The notes beneath the pieces are model-generated. The model had not been told where the DNA came from. It worked only from the letters and a program-made list of their open reading frames with translations, and searched no databases. The translations under genes and the position numbers were made by a program. From positions 62,001 to 126,000 of the forward strand of contig JAJPKJ010000045.1 in the NCBI GenBank assembly GCA_021323755.1: 64,000 nt of DNA, given 5' to 3'. This document shows positions 41,628 through 50,789 of this stretch, in pieces. Position 1 is the stretch's first letter. Every line of letters starts with the position of its first letter. Source of the DNA: Chitinophagales bacterium (GTDB lineage: Bacteria > Bacteroidota > Bacteroidia > Chitinophagales > Chitinophagaceae).

Positions 41628-42398
41628 ATGAAAAAGCAATTTAAGCAATGGATATTTCGACTGATGGTTACAGGATTCTTCCTGTTTGGACTTTTAGTGA
41701 GTTTTATGCTTAGTCCAATACTTCTTTATGGAAATAAAACAACCATTGGAAATTATTCAATATATCATAGTAAGCCATTAGACAATAATTTCCTGAAGCA
41801 ACTCAAACAGTCCGGCATGCTCATAAAATCGAGTGAACTCTACGACCCAAGACTACAAATGGATGTATGCTTAAAAGACCGTTCAAATTATCCAAAACTG
41901 ATCAGGACTGTCATGGGAAAAGATTTCCTTTCCTCATTTTATAACAAAATTATTCTTACAGGCGACACGGTAAATTTTGATGATAATTACGTTCAACTTG
42001 ATGGACACAAATGGAACCTGACCCAAATGCTCGCCCACGCCCAGGTTCATTGTTTGGAATTTAATCATTATGGCTTATGGCAATCAAATCCGATCGCAAA
42101 GCATCCCGTCTGGAAATGGGAAGGCTATCCGGAATACATAGCGAGAAAAAATTTTGACCAAACAGATCTACACAGCAACATCAAAAAACATTTGGAAATG
42201 GAAACCACTAATAATAACGGGTGGATGAAATTTTCCGATAACACAGAAGACCTTATTGTTTTTGATGAGTATCGATTGCTTATTCAGTACTGCATAGAAA
42301 TAAAAAAGATGACTTTTATAGAATTAATGAAGGATACAACAAAACAAGAGTTAGTGAGACAACAAATGATAAATTGGTATAACAAAAGACCAGGTTGA
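41628..42398 (+). CDS. Membrane-anchored gluzincin-like protein of unknown function
   Basis: N-terminal TM; LAHAQVHCLEFNHYG followed by WKWEGYPEYIARK; ORF also opens at TTG 41622. Confidence 0.6.
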   Translation: MKKQFKQWIFRLMVTGFFLFGLLVSFMLSPILLYGNKTTIGNYSIYHSKPLDNNFLKQLKQSGMLIKSSELYDPRLQMDVCLKDRSNYPKLIRTVMGKDFLSSFYNKIILTGDTVNFDDNYVQLDGHKWNLTQMLAHAQVHCLEFNHYGLWQSNPIAKHPVWKWEGYPEYIARKNFDQTDLHSNIKKHLEMETTNNNGWMKFSDNTEDLIVFDEYRLLIQYCIEIKKMTFIELMKDTTKQELVRQQMINWYNKRPG

Positions 42399-42523
42399 GA
42401 CGAAAGAAAAGCGAACGCACAAGATCATGATTCGTAAAAAAATACTCCAATATTGTAAATCAGGAGATCCCGCAGTCTGATGATTTGGCCAACTACAAAT
42501 TATCCTAAATCAATAAACTGAAT

Positions 42524-43270
42524 ATGGAAGTACAAAAACATTCGCAAAATGAAGTACATAAAAAGAGATGGAAAGAATATTTGTTTGAATTCTTCATGTT
42601 ATTTCTTGCAGTATTTCTGGGCTCATTGGCAGAAAACATACGAGAACATAATGTTGAAAATGAAAAAGAGAAAGTGTATATGCAAAATGTGCTGGATGAT
42701 CTGAAGACTGATACGGCAATCTATAATAATTATGCAAAGAACAATAAGTCCTTATTTCAATCAATCGATACGCTAATACAACTTATCAAAAGCCCAAGCA
42801 GAAAAGAGCACGTAGGCAAACTTGCCTACGCCGCACGTATGATATTACCAAAATACAAGGCACTCTACATAACAGACCGCACTTATGAACAAATGAAAAG
42901 TTCCGGAGATCTTCGGCTTATAAGAGACAAACAGGTGGCAAACGATATTTCTTACTATTATTACTCTGTCATTGATCTAAAAAAATACAATGATGCTGCT
43001 TTTGCATGGGGTTCCGATTATGGAAAAGAAATGGGAAAAATTTTCGATGCAGAATTATTGCTTAAAATAGTGAAAGAACAAAAAGAGCAACCAGCAACTC
43101 CAAACGATCTGCTTACGGATGACAGGGCTACCTTAAACGAATTAATTACAAGCGCACAATATTTATACGGTGCATTTACCCTTGGCGAAAAAATCGGCGA
43201 CGAAAGAAATATTGCGGCAAAGAATCTTATTGAATTAATAAAAAAGGAATATCATTTTGAAAATGAATGA
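42524..43270 (+). CDS. DUF6090-like membrane protein (copy 1)
   Basis: RWKEYLFEFFMLFLAVFLGSLAENIREHNVENEKEKVYMQNVLDDLKTDT; paralogue at 47041. Confidence 0.7.
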   Translation: MEVQKHSQNEVHKKRWKEYLFEFFMLFLAVFLGSLAENIREHNVENEKEKVYMQNVLDDLKTDTAIYNNYAKNNKSLFQSIDTLIQLIKSPSRKEHVGKLAYAARMILPKYKALYITDRTYEQMKSSGDLRLIRDKQVANDISYYYYSVIDLKKYNDAAFAWGSDYGKEMGKIFDAELLLKIVKEQKEQPATPNDLLTDDRATLNELITSAQYLYGAFTLGEKIGDERNIAAKNLIELIKKEYHFENE

Positions 43271-43463
43271 AAAAATGACCTTTTTCATAATCATTATTTT
43301 TCAAACACGCATTTGCTTTAGAAATTTCCCCGTCCCAGCTGCGTTATTTTCTGCTAACAAAAAATCAATCCCCTGATCTTTACCCGAATGATGTGTGGGA
43401 TTCATAATTATATTTTTCGATATTTATATGTAATAGACATATTTTCCCCTCAATACCGCTGAC

Positions 43464-43964
43464 ATGACAGAAACTAAAAATCGTAAAAATCATTCCGACA
43501 CCAACAAACAATATATCATCGTTGTTTCGATCTTGACATTTGTTTTGCCGGCAATTGCCTGTATTGCTGAACACCTGATCTATAATACAGCACTGACATT
43601 TACATTATTCGGCAAATGGTTTGTTTTTTCTGCGGTTGGCCTTCGCTTATTTTTAGCTGGGATCAGGCAGACTACAAAACCCTCTTTCACAGCCAAAGAA
43701 ATTTTCCATATCGAGGATCCCGATAGTTACCCCATTGTTGTTGAGCTAGGTTTTGCAAACCTCTGTTTTGGGCTAGTTGGCATTGTTTCCTTATTTAAGC
43801 CCGAATGGAGAGTGGTAAGTGCTTTCGCAAGCGGCCTATATTATGCTTTTGCGGGGCTTATGCATTGGACAAAAAAACCAGCAGGAACAAATGAAAAATT
43901 TGCCTTGTGGACAGACCTGATCATATTTGCATTCCTTTGTTTTTATTTCATCATAACGGTATGA
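43464..43964 (+). CDS. Multi-TM membrane protein, unknown function
   Basis: 166 aa with several hydrophobic segments. Confidence 0.6.
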   Translation: MTETKNRKNHSDTNKQYIIVVSILTFVLPAIACIAEHLIYNTALTFTLFGKWFVFSAVGLRLFLAGIRQTTKPSFTAKEIFHIEDPDSYPIVVELGFANLCFGLVGIVSLFKPEWRVVSAFASGLYYAFAGLMHWTKKPAGTNEKFALWTDLIIFAFLCFYFIITV

Positions 43965-44040
43965 CCGAAATGGTTCACAGCCACCATTCATATAATTGAC
44001 CTCTCAAATTTCTCAATTCCTAAAAATTTTTTCCAAAAAA

Positions 44041-44089
44041 TTTGCGTAACTCAAAAGTTACCTATACATTTGTGTAACTTTTAAGTTAC
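44041..44089 (+). promoter_or_regulatory. Bacteroidota-type promoter with two inverted-repeat operators
   Basis: TTTG (44041-44044), 20 nt, TACATTTG (44065-44072); operators GTAACTCAAAAGTTAC (44046-44061) and GTAACTTTTAAGTTAC (44074-44089). Confidence 0.75.
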
Positions 44090-44094
44090 TCAAT

Positions 44095-44523
44095 ATGCAA
44101 AAAGAAATAAAACAAAGCTGGCATTTTGATCAGTCGCCGGAAGAAGTTTGGGAATATCTTACCAAGCCTGAACTGATTGAACTATGGCTGATGAAAACGG
44201 ATTTTCAGCCAATATCAGGACATAGATTCCTCTTCACTTTCACGCCAAAAGCGGAAAGCAAATATGACGGTCTGGTTCAATGCGAAGTATTGGAGGTGAA
44301 ACCCTTTTCAAAACTATCGTATTCGTGGAACGGCAGTTCAGGTAGCGGAAACAGTACTTTCAATTCAAAAGTTGTCTGGATACTTGTTCCCAAAGAGCAG
44401 GGAACTGAACTCCGGCTTCAGCACGATGGTTTTACATTGCTGGAAGATGTAATCAACCACGCCAATGGTTGGAATAATTGCTTAAAACGATTTGAAGAAA
44501 TAATAAACACAGCCAAAAAATGA
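44095..44523 (+). CDS. SRPBCC (AHSA1-like) domain protein
   Basis: SWHFDQSPEEVWEYLTKPELIELWLMKTDFQPISGHRFLF; ends in an ATGA overlap with the next gene. Confidence 0.88.
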   Translation: MQKEIKQSWHFDQSPEEVWEYLTKPELIELWLMKTDFQPISGHRFLFTFTPKAESKYDGLVQCEVLEVKPFSKLSYSWNGSSGSGNSTFNSKVVWILVPKEQGTELRLQHDGFTLLEDVINHANGWNNCLKRFEEIINTAKK

Positions 44524-44846
44524 ATACACAAACTTTAGACGCATTCCAGGTAATTGCTGACCCTAGCCGCAGACAAATGCTCCAACTGCTTTCAAAAAAC
44601 AATATGACGATAAACGCTTTGGCAGAAAACTTTGATATGAGCCGTCCCGCAGTTTCCAAACATATAAAAATCATGTACCACGCAGGCTTTATTTCTATTA
44701 CCGACATTGGCAGGGAACGCTATTGCACTTTGAAACAGGACGGCTTTAACGAGTTGCAAAATTTCATCAACTACTTTGATAAATTCTGGAATAATAAACT
44801 GAAGAAATTGGAGGCACTATTGAATAACAAAATAAAAGATAACTAA
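44520..44846 (+). CDS. ArsR-family winged-helix transcriptional regulator
   Basis: FQVIADPSRRQMLQLLSKNNMTINALAENFDMSRPAVSKHIKIMYHAGFI. Confidence 0.93.
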   Translation: MNTQTLDAFQVIADPSRRQMLQLLSKNNMTINALAENFDMSRPAVSKHIKIMYHAGFISITDIGRERYCTLKQDGFNELQNFINYFDKFWNNKLKKLEALLNNKIKDN

Positions 44847-44848
44847 GT

Positions 44849-45358
44849 ATGAATAAGAAGAGTTTCACAATAGCGATAATAGTGGCAAAATCCGCAAAAG
44901 AAGTTCTCCATGCAATCAAAGAAGTGCCCAAATGGTGGAACAGCGAGGATTTTGAGGGCGACAGCTCAACACTTAACGATGAATTTATTATTTATCACCC
45001 AAATCAACATTATTCAAAATAAAGATTGATCGAAGTTATTCCTGACAAAAAAATCGTGTGGCTTGTCACTGAAAACAAACTGTCTTGGTTGAATAAGGAT
45101 AAGGAAGAATGGACAAATACAAAAATGATTTTTGAAATAAGCACACAAGACGAAAAAACCATTCTTCACTTCACACACGAAGGACTTGTTCCAGAAAAGG
45201 AATGTTTCGCAATGTGCGAAAAAGGTTGGACAATGATTGTAAAAGATTGGTTGTTTCACTTCATTGGTTTTGGCACAGCTTCGGGGGAAATGTCTAAAGC
45301 GGCAGAAATAAGAAACCGGCTTTTGGAAGACCGGATCTTAGAGGGGAAACATCAATAA
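44849..45358 (+). pseudogene. SRPBCC/START-like protein interrupted by one in-frame TAA
   Basis: ATG at 44849 reads MNKKSFTIAIIVAKSAKEVLHAIKEVPKWWNSEDFEGDSSTLNDEFIIYHPNQHYSK, TAA at 45020-45022, then the same frame continues RLIEVIPDKKIVWLVTENKLSWLNKDKEEWTNTKMIFEIS to the stop ending at 45358. Confidence 0.85.
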
Positions 45359-45451
45359 AAGTAAATGCATTACGCTAACCTGGATTTCTCGACGAGTAAA
45401 CAAAAATTCATTTCATTGGTCAAAATGCGAAATCTCCTGCTCTTTTTTTAG

Positions 45452-46651
45452 TTATTGGTTACCATTATACTGGAACAGATCTTTTTTTGGCCAACGGATA
45501 GCCGAATCGCCGATGATTTCCCAGATCATCCTGTCCAGATCGTCGTCGGAACCACCATGCTGGGGTGTTTTATTCGTCAACATCACCCAGCAATAACCAT
45601 TGTCTGCTCTTGCCATCTCCGATACGGTTCCGGACCCCCAAAAAGAGCTTACCGCAAACCAGTTATTGAATTTATTATTGGACCACCATCCCCCGGAAAA
45701 ATGGGAATTGGAATCATAGGGAGAAAGCAAAACGTTCATCATAGAATCATTAAAAATATCCGGTTTATTGCGGAATTTATCTACCCTGACCATCAGTCTG
45801 ATCAAATCCTCAGCCGATCCCATCCAGCCGCAGGCAGCCTGCATTTCCGAAATATTCTGTGAATAAGGTTCCCCTTGGTAGTTATGATTAAGGAAGGTCC
45901 ACACATAATGCGTGACCTCATTTTTTTGGCGATCCTCGATCCTGTTTCCACTTATTTTCATATCTGCATCTCCAACAGGATCCAGAATTTCTTTATGGAC
46001 ATATTCGGCATAAGGCCTGCCGCTAACCTTCTCAATTATTTTTCCGAGAACAATATATCCCAAAAAAGAGAAATTAAAATTCCTGCCGGGCGCCGATTGT
46101 AATGGCACCGAATCCAATACCAGGCTCAGCAATTGCGAATCACTGAACGAGGTGTTGACAAAGGTGGTATTGTTGTCGTTTTCCCAACCTGCATAATGAT
46201 CGAGCAACTCTTTTATGGTGATTTGGTTGACTCTTGCATCATAGGGCTTATTCCCATATTCATTGCCAAGTATGCCTTCCTTGCCAAATACTTTTTCATC
46301 GAGGGATATTTTACCCAGCTCCGCCATTTTTAGGATAGCCATTGCCGTTATAGGCTGCGACAGACAACCGATCCGAAAAAGACTTGAATCCGTGACTTCC
46401 GCCTGAGCAGAAATATCTGCGTATCCATATCCCTTTACATAGAGCAGCGAGTCGTTTCTGGCAATGGCAAGTGAGAGACCGGGCATGTCATATTTTTCCA
46501 TGAACTTTTCTACGATGCTGTCTATTTCAGGGATAGAACCAGGCTCGAGTTTTTGTTTAGCCATAACATCAGACCAACCGGACCCGCAGCCTGAACAAAT
46601 TGCCAGCGAAATAACAATATATAAAAGAGGATGGGGAAAGCGACTACACAT
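45452..46651 (-). CDS. Beta-lactamase/serine hydrolase family lipoprotein with degenerate catalytic motifs
   Basis: SLFRIGCLSQPITAMAILKMAELGKISLDEKVFG; PGRNFNFSFLGYIVLGKIIEKVSGRPYAEYV. Confidence 0.85.
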   Translation of the reverse strand: MCSRFPHPLLYIVISLAICSGCGSGWSDVMAKQKLEPGSIPEIDSIVEKFMEKYDMPGLSLAIARNDSLLYVKGYGYADISAQAEVTDSSLFRIGCLSQPITAMAILKMAELGKISLDEKVFGKEGILGNEYGNKPYDARVNQITIKELLDHYAGWENDNNTTFVNTSFSDSQLLSLVLDSVPLQSAPGRNFNFSFLGYIVLGKIIEKVSGRPYAEYVHKEILDPVGDADMKISGNRIEDRQKNEVTHYVWTFLNHNYQGEPYSQNISEMQAACGWMGSAEDLIRLMVRVDKFRNKPDIFNDSMMNVLLSPYDSNSHFSGGWWSNNKFNNWFAVSSFWGSGTVSEMARADNGYCWVMLTNKTPQHGGSDDDLDRMIWEIIGDSAIRWPKKDLFQYNGNQ

Positions 46652-47040
46652 AAAGTTTAACTATAAAATTGATGCCATTTTTTTAAACTATTAATCTAAA
46701 ATGATTTAAGAAAATAAAGCTTCTTAAGATGTTCATTTTCGAACAATATCAAAATAGAACTGTATCGATTTCGCTTAGCAGGACATGATACGATGTTCGC
46801 TTTCGAAAAACAATAATGTTATTTTCAAAATGGATCATTCACAGCCAACAAAAGGTTTACCGCAATGCTGTCAAACATAAAGAACTTCGGCGGTAAAACA
46901 TCATTCGGCATTGGTTCCCGCCAACATCATTCTATTCTGCGATTGTTGTAACTTCAATTAGGCAAGCCGGAAATTCTTCTGATTAAAATGCTGATGTTCA
47001 AATCACGAAGACCATTACTCAAAATCAAGAAAATGAAAAT

Positions 47041-47814
47041 ATGGAAGTGCATCATCATCCTCAACTGCATCACCAACCAAAACCCTGGAAAGAATATTTG
47101 CTGGAAGGTCTAATGATATTTATTGCCGTAACCATGGGATTTTTTGCAGAAAGTTTAAGAGAATATTTTAGCGACAGGGAGAAAGAAAAACAGAGTATAG
47201 AAAGCGTGTTACGCTGCTTAAAAACTGATACAGCAAAATTGAATAGTATTATAGCCGGCAATATACTGCAGGTGAAATTTATTGACAGTTTGTTGGCTTT
47301 GAAGGGCAAAAATCTACATGACTCCTTAACCAACCATCAATTTTACTTCTATGCTACTAACGGCTTATTTGTAGATGTTTATTTTAAGTCGAATGATGCG
47401 GCTATGCAACAACTGAAATCTTCTGGCATGTTGAGATTGATCCGTAAACAAAAAATAATCGACCAACTCCTGCAGTATGAAATTGATAGCAGGGATTTGA
47501 AATCACAACAGGATGATCATTATCTGTATGCTCAAAAATCATGGTCAGCTTTGGACCAGGTTATTGACGAATCCAGCTTTATGGATTCGTCGAAATTCAA
47601 TTTAAGTGAATATAATTACGATAATCAGACATTTCGCTATTCTGATCCTGAAACATCTTATATTACGGATGATCCAAAATTAATCAGGCTATTGTTTAGT
47701 AACGCTGCAACACTGGGAGTAATTACAAAACTTTATATTTCACTATTAAAAGGCCAGCAGGAAGAAGCAAAGTCCATCATTTCATCGCTTAACGCAGAAT
47801 ATCATTATGAATAA
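47041..47814 (+). CDS. DUF6090-like membrane protein (copy 2)
   Basis: PWKEYLLEGLMIFIAVTMGFFAESLREYFSDREKEKQSIESVLRCLKTDT aligns by eye with the 42524 protein. Confidence 0.7.
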   Translation: MEVHHHPQLHHQPKPWKEYLLEGLMIFIAVTMGFFAESLREYFSDREKEKQSIESVLRCLKTDTAKLNSIIAGNILQVKFIDSLLALKGKNLHDSLTNHQFYFYATNGLFVDVYFKSNDAAMQQLKSSGMLRLIRKQKIIDQLLQYEIDSRDLKSQQDDHYLYAQKSWSALDQVIDESSFMDSSKFNLSEYNYDNQTFRYSDPETSYITDDPKLIRLLFSNAATLGVITKLYISLLKGQQEEAKSIISSLNAEYHYE

Positions 47815-47917
47815 GGGGATAATGGCATGAACGCAGGACAACCAAATTTGATTTTAAAAAACAACAGGTAAACCGAAACTGGAAAGTGCAGATAATCACC
47901 AAAAAAATAAAAACAAG

Positions 47918-48958
47918 ATGGAACAACATGGCAATCTCCCAACTCCCGAAAACATTATGAAAATAGGTACCGGATTTTGGGCATCAAAAATTCTTTTGTC
48001 CGCAGTCAGATTTCAAATTTTTACTACAATTTCCCAAAGCAAAACAATGTCGGCAGCTGAAATAAAATCTCATTTGGGATTAAAGTGTTCCGACCGCAAT
48101 ACCTACGATTATCTGGATGCCTTAACGGCATTTGGTTTTCTTAATCGTGAAGGCTTACTTGAAAAGGCAAAATATTCCAACACCATCGATACAGACTTTT
48201 TCCTGGACAAGAATAAACCCAGTTATATTGGAGGAATGCTGGAAATGCTGAACAATCGCCTTTACCAATTCTGGGGCAATCTGGAAGATGGCTTATTAAG
48301 CGGTCTTCCACAGAATGAAGCAAAAAAAGGAGGAAATCTTTTTGATGCCTTATATTCAGATGCTGACAGACTAAAAGAATTCACCCATGCGATGAGTGGA
48401 ATCCAAATGGGAAATTTTATGGCGTTTTCACAAGCCTTTGATTTCTCTAAATACAGGACGCTGGTGGATGTCGGAGGTTCTGCTGGATTACTTTCGCTGA
48501 TGGTTGCCAAAAATCAGGTACACATGAATTGCATCACCTTGGATTTACCCCCCATCGAACCCATCGCCAATGCGACAATAGAACAGTTCCAATTGTCAGA
48601 CCGTGTAAAGGCGGCAAAGGGTGATTTCTTTCACGATGAGATTCCAAAAGCAGACGTTGTTGTCATGGGAAATATTCTGCACGACTGGGATGAAGAAACA
48701 AAAATAATGCTGATGCAGAAAGCCTATGATGCCTTGCCAAGTGGTGGTGCTTTTGTTGCCATTGAAGGGGTAATAGACGATGAGCGGATCAAAAATATTT
48801 TTGGTTTGATGATGAGTCTGAATATGCTGATTGAAACAGGTAAAGGCTTTGATTACACTTTTGCCGACTTCAATAAATGGGCAAATAAAGTTGGCTTCAG
48901 GTCAACTAAGCTCACTCCATTGGCGGGACCGTCAAGTGCCGCGATTGCATACAAATAA
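47918..48958 (+). CDS. SAM-dependent O-methyltransferase (dimerization plus methyltransferase domains)
   Basis: TLVDVGGSAGLLSLMVAKNQ, FFHDEIPKADVVVMGNILHDWDEETKIMLMQKAYDALPSGG. Confidence 0.88.
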   Translation: MEQHGNLPTPENIMKIGTGFWASKILLSAVRFQIFTTISQSKTMSAAEIKSHLGLKCSDRNTYDYLDALTAFGFLNREGLLEKAKYSNTIDTDFFLDKNKPSYIGGMLEMLNNRLYQFWGNLEDGLLSGLPQNEAKKGGNLFDALYSDADRLKEFTHAMSGIQMGNFMAFSQAFDFSKYRTLVDVGGSAGLLSLMVAKNQVHMNCITLDLPPIEPIANATIEQFQLSDRVKAAKGDFFHDEIPKADVVVMGNILHDWDEETKIMLMQKAYDALPSGGAFVAIEGVIDDERIKNIFGLMMSLNMLIETGKGFDYTFADFNKWANKVGFRSTKLTPLAGPSSAAIAYK

Positions 48959-49459
48959 ATACCGCTAATGAGATACTTGCAATCTGAGGTCAGATAATTT
49001 GAAGCGTACGATCGGCTGCGTGCTATCTTTTATGGTATACATCTCCAGCCCCTATATCACCGATTCCATGGTCTTGTCCAGGCGGAAGCCTCCGGGAAAA
49101 TTGTCTTGTCTCTGATTGTCCCTTGCAGAAGCAGTGTCCGGCCTATTTGGCATGCCCCGCTTCTGGATCCTGTTAACGCGGTCACATTCGTCTTTTAAAA
49201 ACCGATCAGCTATTAAAGAGACCAAATTCTTCTTGCATTGTCTAACGTTGCAAAAAAGAAAACTCACCAGAACTTCACTTAACTATCAACGTTAGTGCGG
49301 TCTGATATTTAAGATCGCGCTTTATCAATATCCATAAACATTTGTAAATTTAGTCAGGCATTTGTGTGTGTTGGCAGAATTCTAATTTCGCCACTAACAA
49401 GATGCCTGGATTTTTGAGCGCACTGCCCCGAAACTGTTTGTTAACCAAAACTATATATT

Positions 49460-50014
49460 ATGGAACGTCGTTTGTTTCTCCAATTACCACTTGTAGCCTC
49501 AGTGTTAACTGCTCAAGCTAAAAAAAATGAACCCGACAGACCCAACAAAGGTTTTAAAGTTGGAGCAAAAAAAGACAGGTACCAGGAAGAGTTATTAATA
49601 ATGGGAGGATTATTTGATTGTAAAGTTTCTTCCAAAGACACGGATGGCGATCTCCTTATATACGATACAATTCGGCATTCAAAAGGTGGACCACCCGTGC
49701 ATCTTCACTACTCCCAGGATGAGTGGTTTTATGTAATCAAGGGTGATTTTTTAGTGCAGGTTGGCCAAGAGAAATTCACGTTATCTGCCGGAGATTCAGC
49801 CTTTGCTCCCCGTACCATTCCTCACACTTTCGCTAAAATAAGTGAGGACGAAGGGCAAATGCTGATCCTTTTCCAGCCGGCCGGTACAATGGAAGACTAT
49901 TTTTCACAAGTAGCAAAAATCAGTAAAGAAATACCCAAGAACCAGGAAGAAATACTGAAGGATTTATATACGTCTCATGGGATGAAAATAGTAGGACCGC
50001 CATTAAAATTCTGA
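49460..50014 (+). CDS. Cupin-domain protein
   Basis: GGPPVHLHYSQDEWFYVIKGDFLVQVGQEKFTLSAGDSAFAPRTIPHTF. Confidence 0.9.
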   Translation: MERRLFLQLPLVASVLTAQAKKNEPDRPNKGFKVGAKKDRYQEELLIMGGLFDCKVSSKDTDGDLLIYDTIRHSKGGPPVHLHYSQDEWFYVIKGDFLVQVGQEKFTLSAGDSAFAPRTIPHTFAKISEDEGQMLILFQPAGTMEDYFSQVAKISKEIPKNQEEILKDLYTSHGMKIVGPPLKF

Positions 50015-50128
50015 CAATACTGATAACGAGATCCAAAAACATCGCATTGAATGTAACGGGATGTTATTGAGAACTATTGAAGCAACGCGCCCACTACAGT
50101 CAATTATATGAGTTCATAAAATAGTAGC

Positions 50129-50560
50129 ATGAATATTGAAATCCTAACGAATAGTCTTCAATTGAACATTTATGGTTTTGGCAGTGTAGCAATAAATAAA
50201 GACTACATCAATACTGCGTTTTCATTAAGTGACAAAATGTGGAAAGAAGTTAAAACCAAAGGGATTGATAATAAAGGAAAAAACATTTGGGTCTACGAAA
50301 ATAATGACAAGGTGTTTGCGGGAATTGAAATTGAAAATTATAATGGCAATATCCTTGAATACAAAAAGATCATTCTGGACAAATATGCTTATTACAAACA
50401 CATCGGACCTTACCATCTCATAAAGAAAATAGGACAAGACATGAGAAATGAGCTGACAAAAAATAGGTACGAGATTATACTTCCTTATATCGAGATCTAT
50501 GGACATTGGACAAAAGATGAAAACAAACTGGAAACAGAATTATTCATGTGCTTAAAATAG
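50129..50560 (+). CDS. GyrI-like / AraC effector-binding-like domain protein
   Basis: 143 aa; KYAYYKHIGPYHLIKKIGQDMRNEL...YIEIYGHWTKDENKLETELFMCLK. Confidence 0.6.
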   Translation: MNIEILTNSLQLNIYGFGSVAINKDYINTAFSLSDKMWKEVKTKGIDNKGKNIWVYENNDKVFAGIEIENYNGNILEYKKIILDKYAYYKHIGPYHLIKKIGQDMRNELTKNRYEIILPYIEIYGHWTKDENKLETELFMCLK

Positions 50561-50789
50561 TTTGTATTCCAAATAGCCACTATTTGATCCTATACCATGC
50601 TTCTCAGAGGAATAAATCGATCTTTCATTCAAACAATCAAACAATGGGTGAGTTGACTGACCGGCGGCGGACGGTCATTGTATCGAAAACAGACATCCTT
50701 GCTGCGCTCGCTACCATTAATTAAAACATTCTCAGCCTGTTTTAAAAATGGCCTTTTGTTTGTCGCGCATTAATATATCTTCCAACATC

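Noticed and set aside
49052-49267. 71-aa minus-strand ORF
   Set aside because: Short, no motif, in a low-information gap
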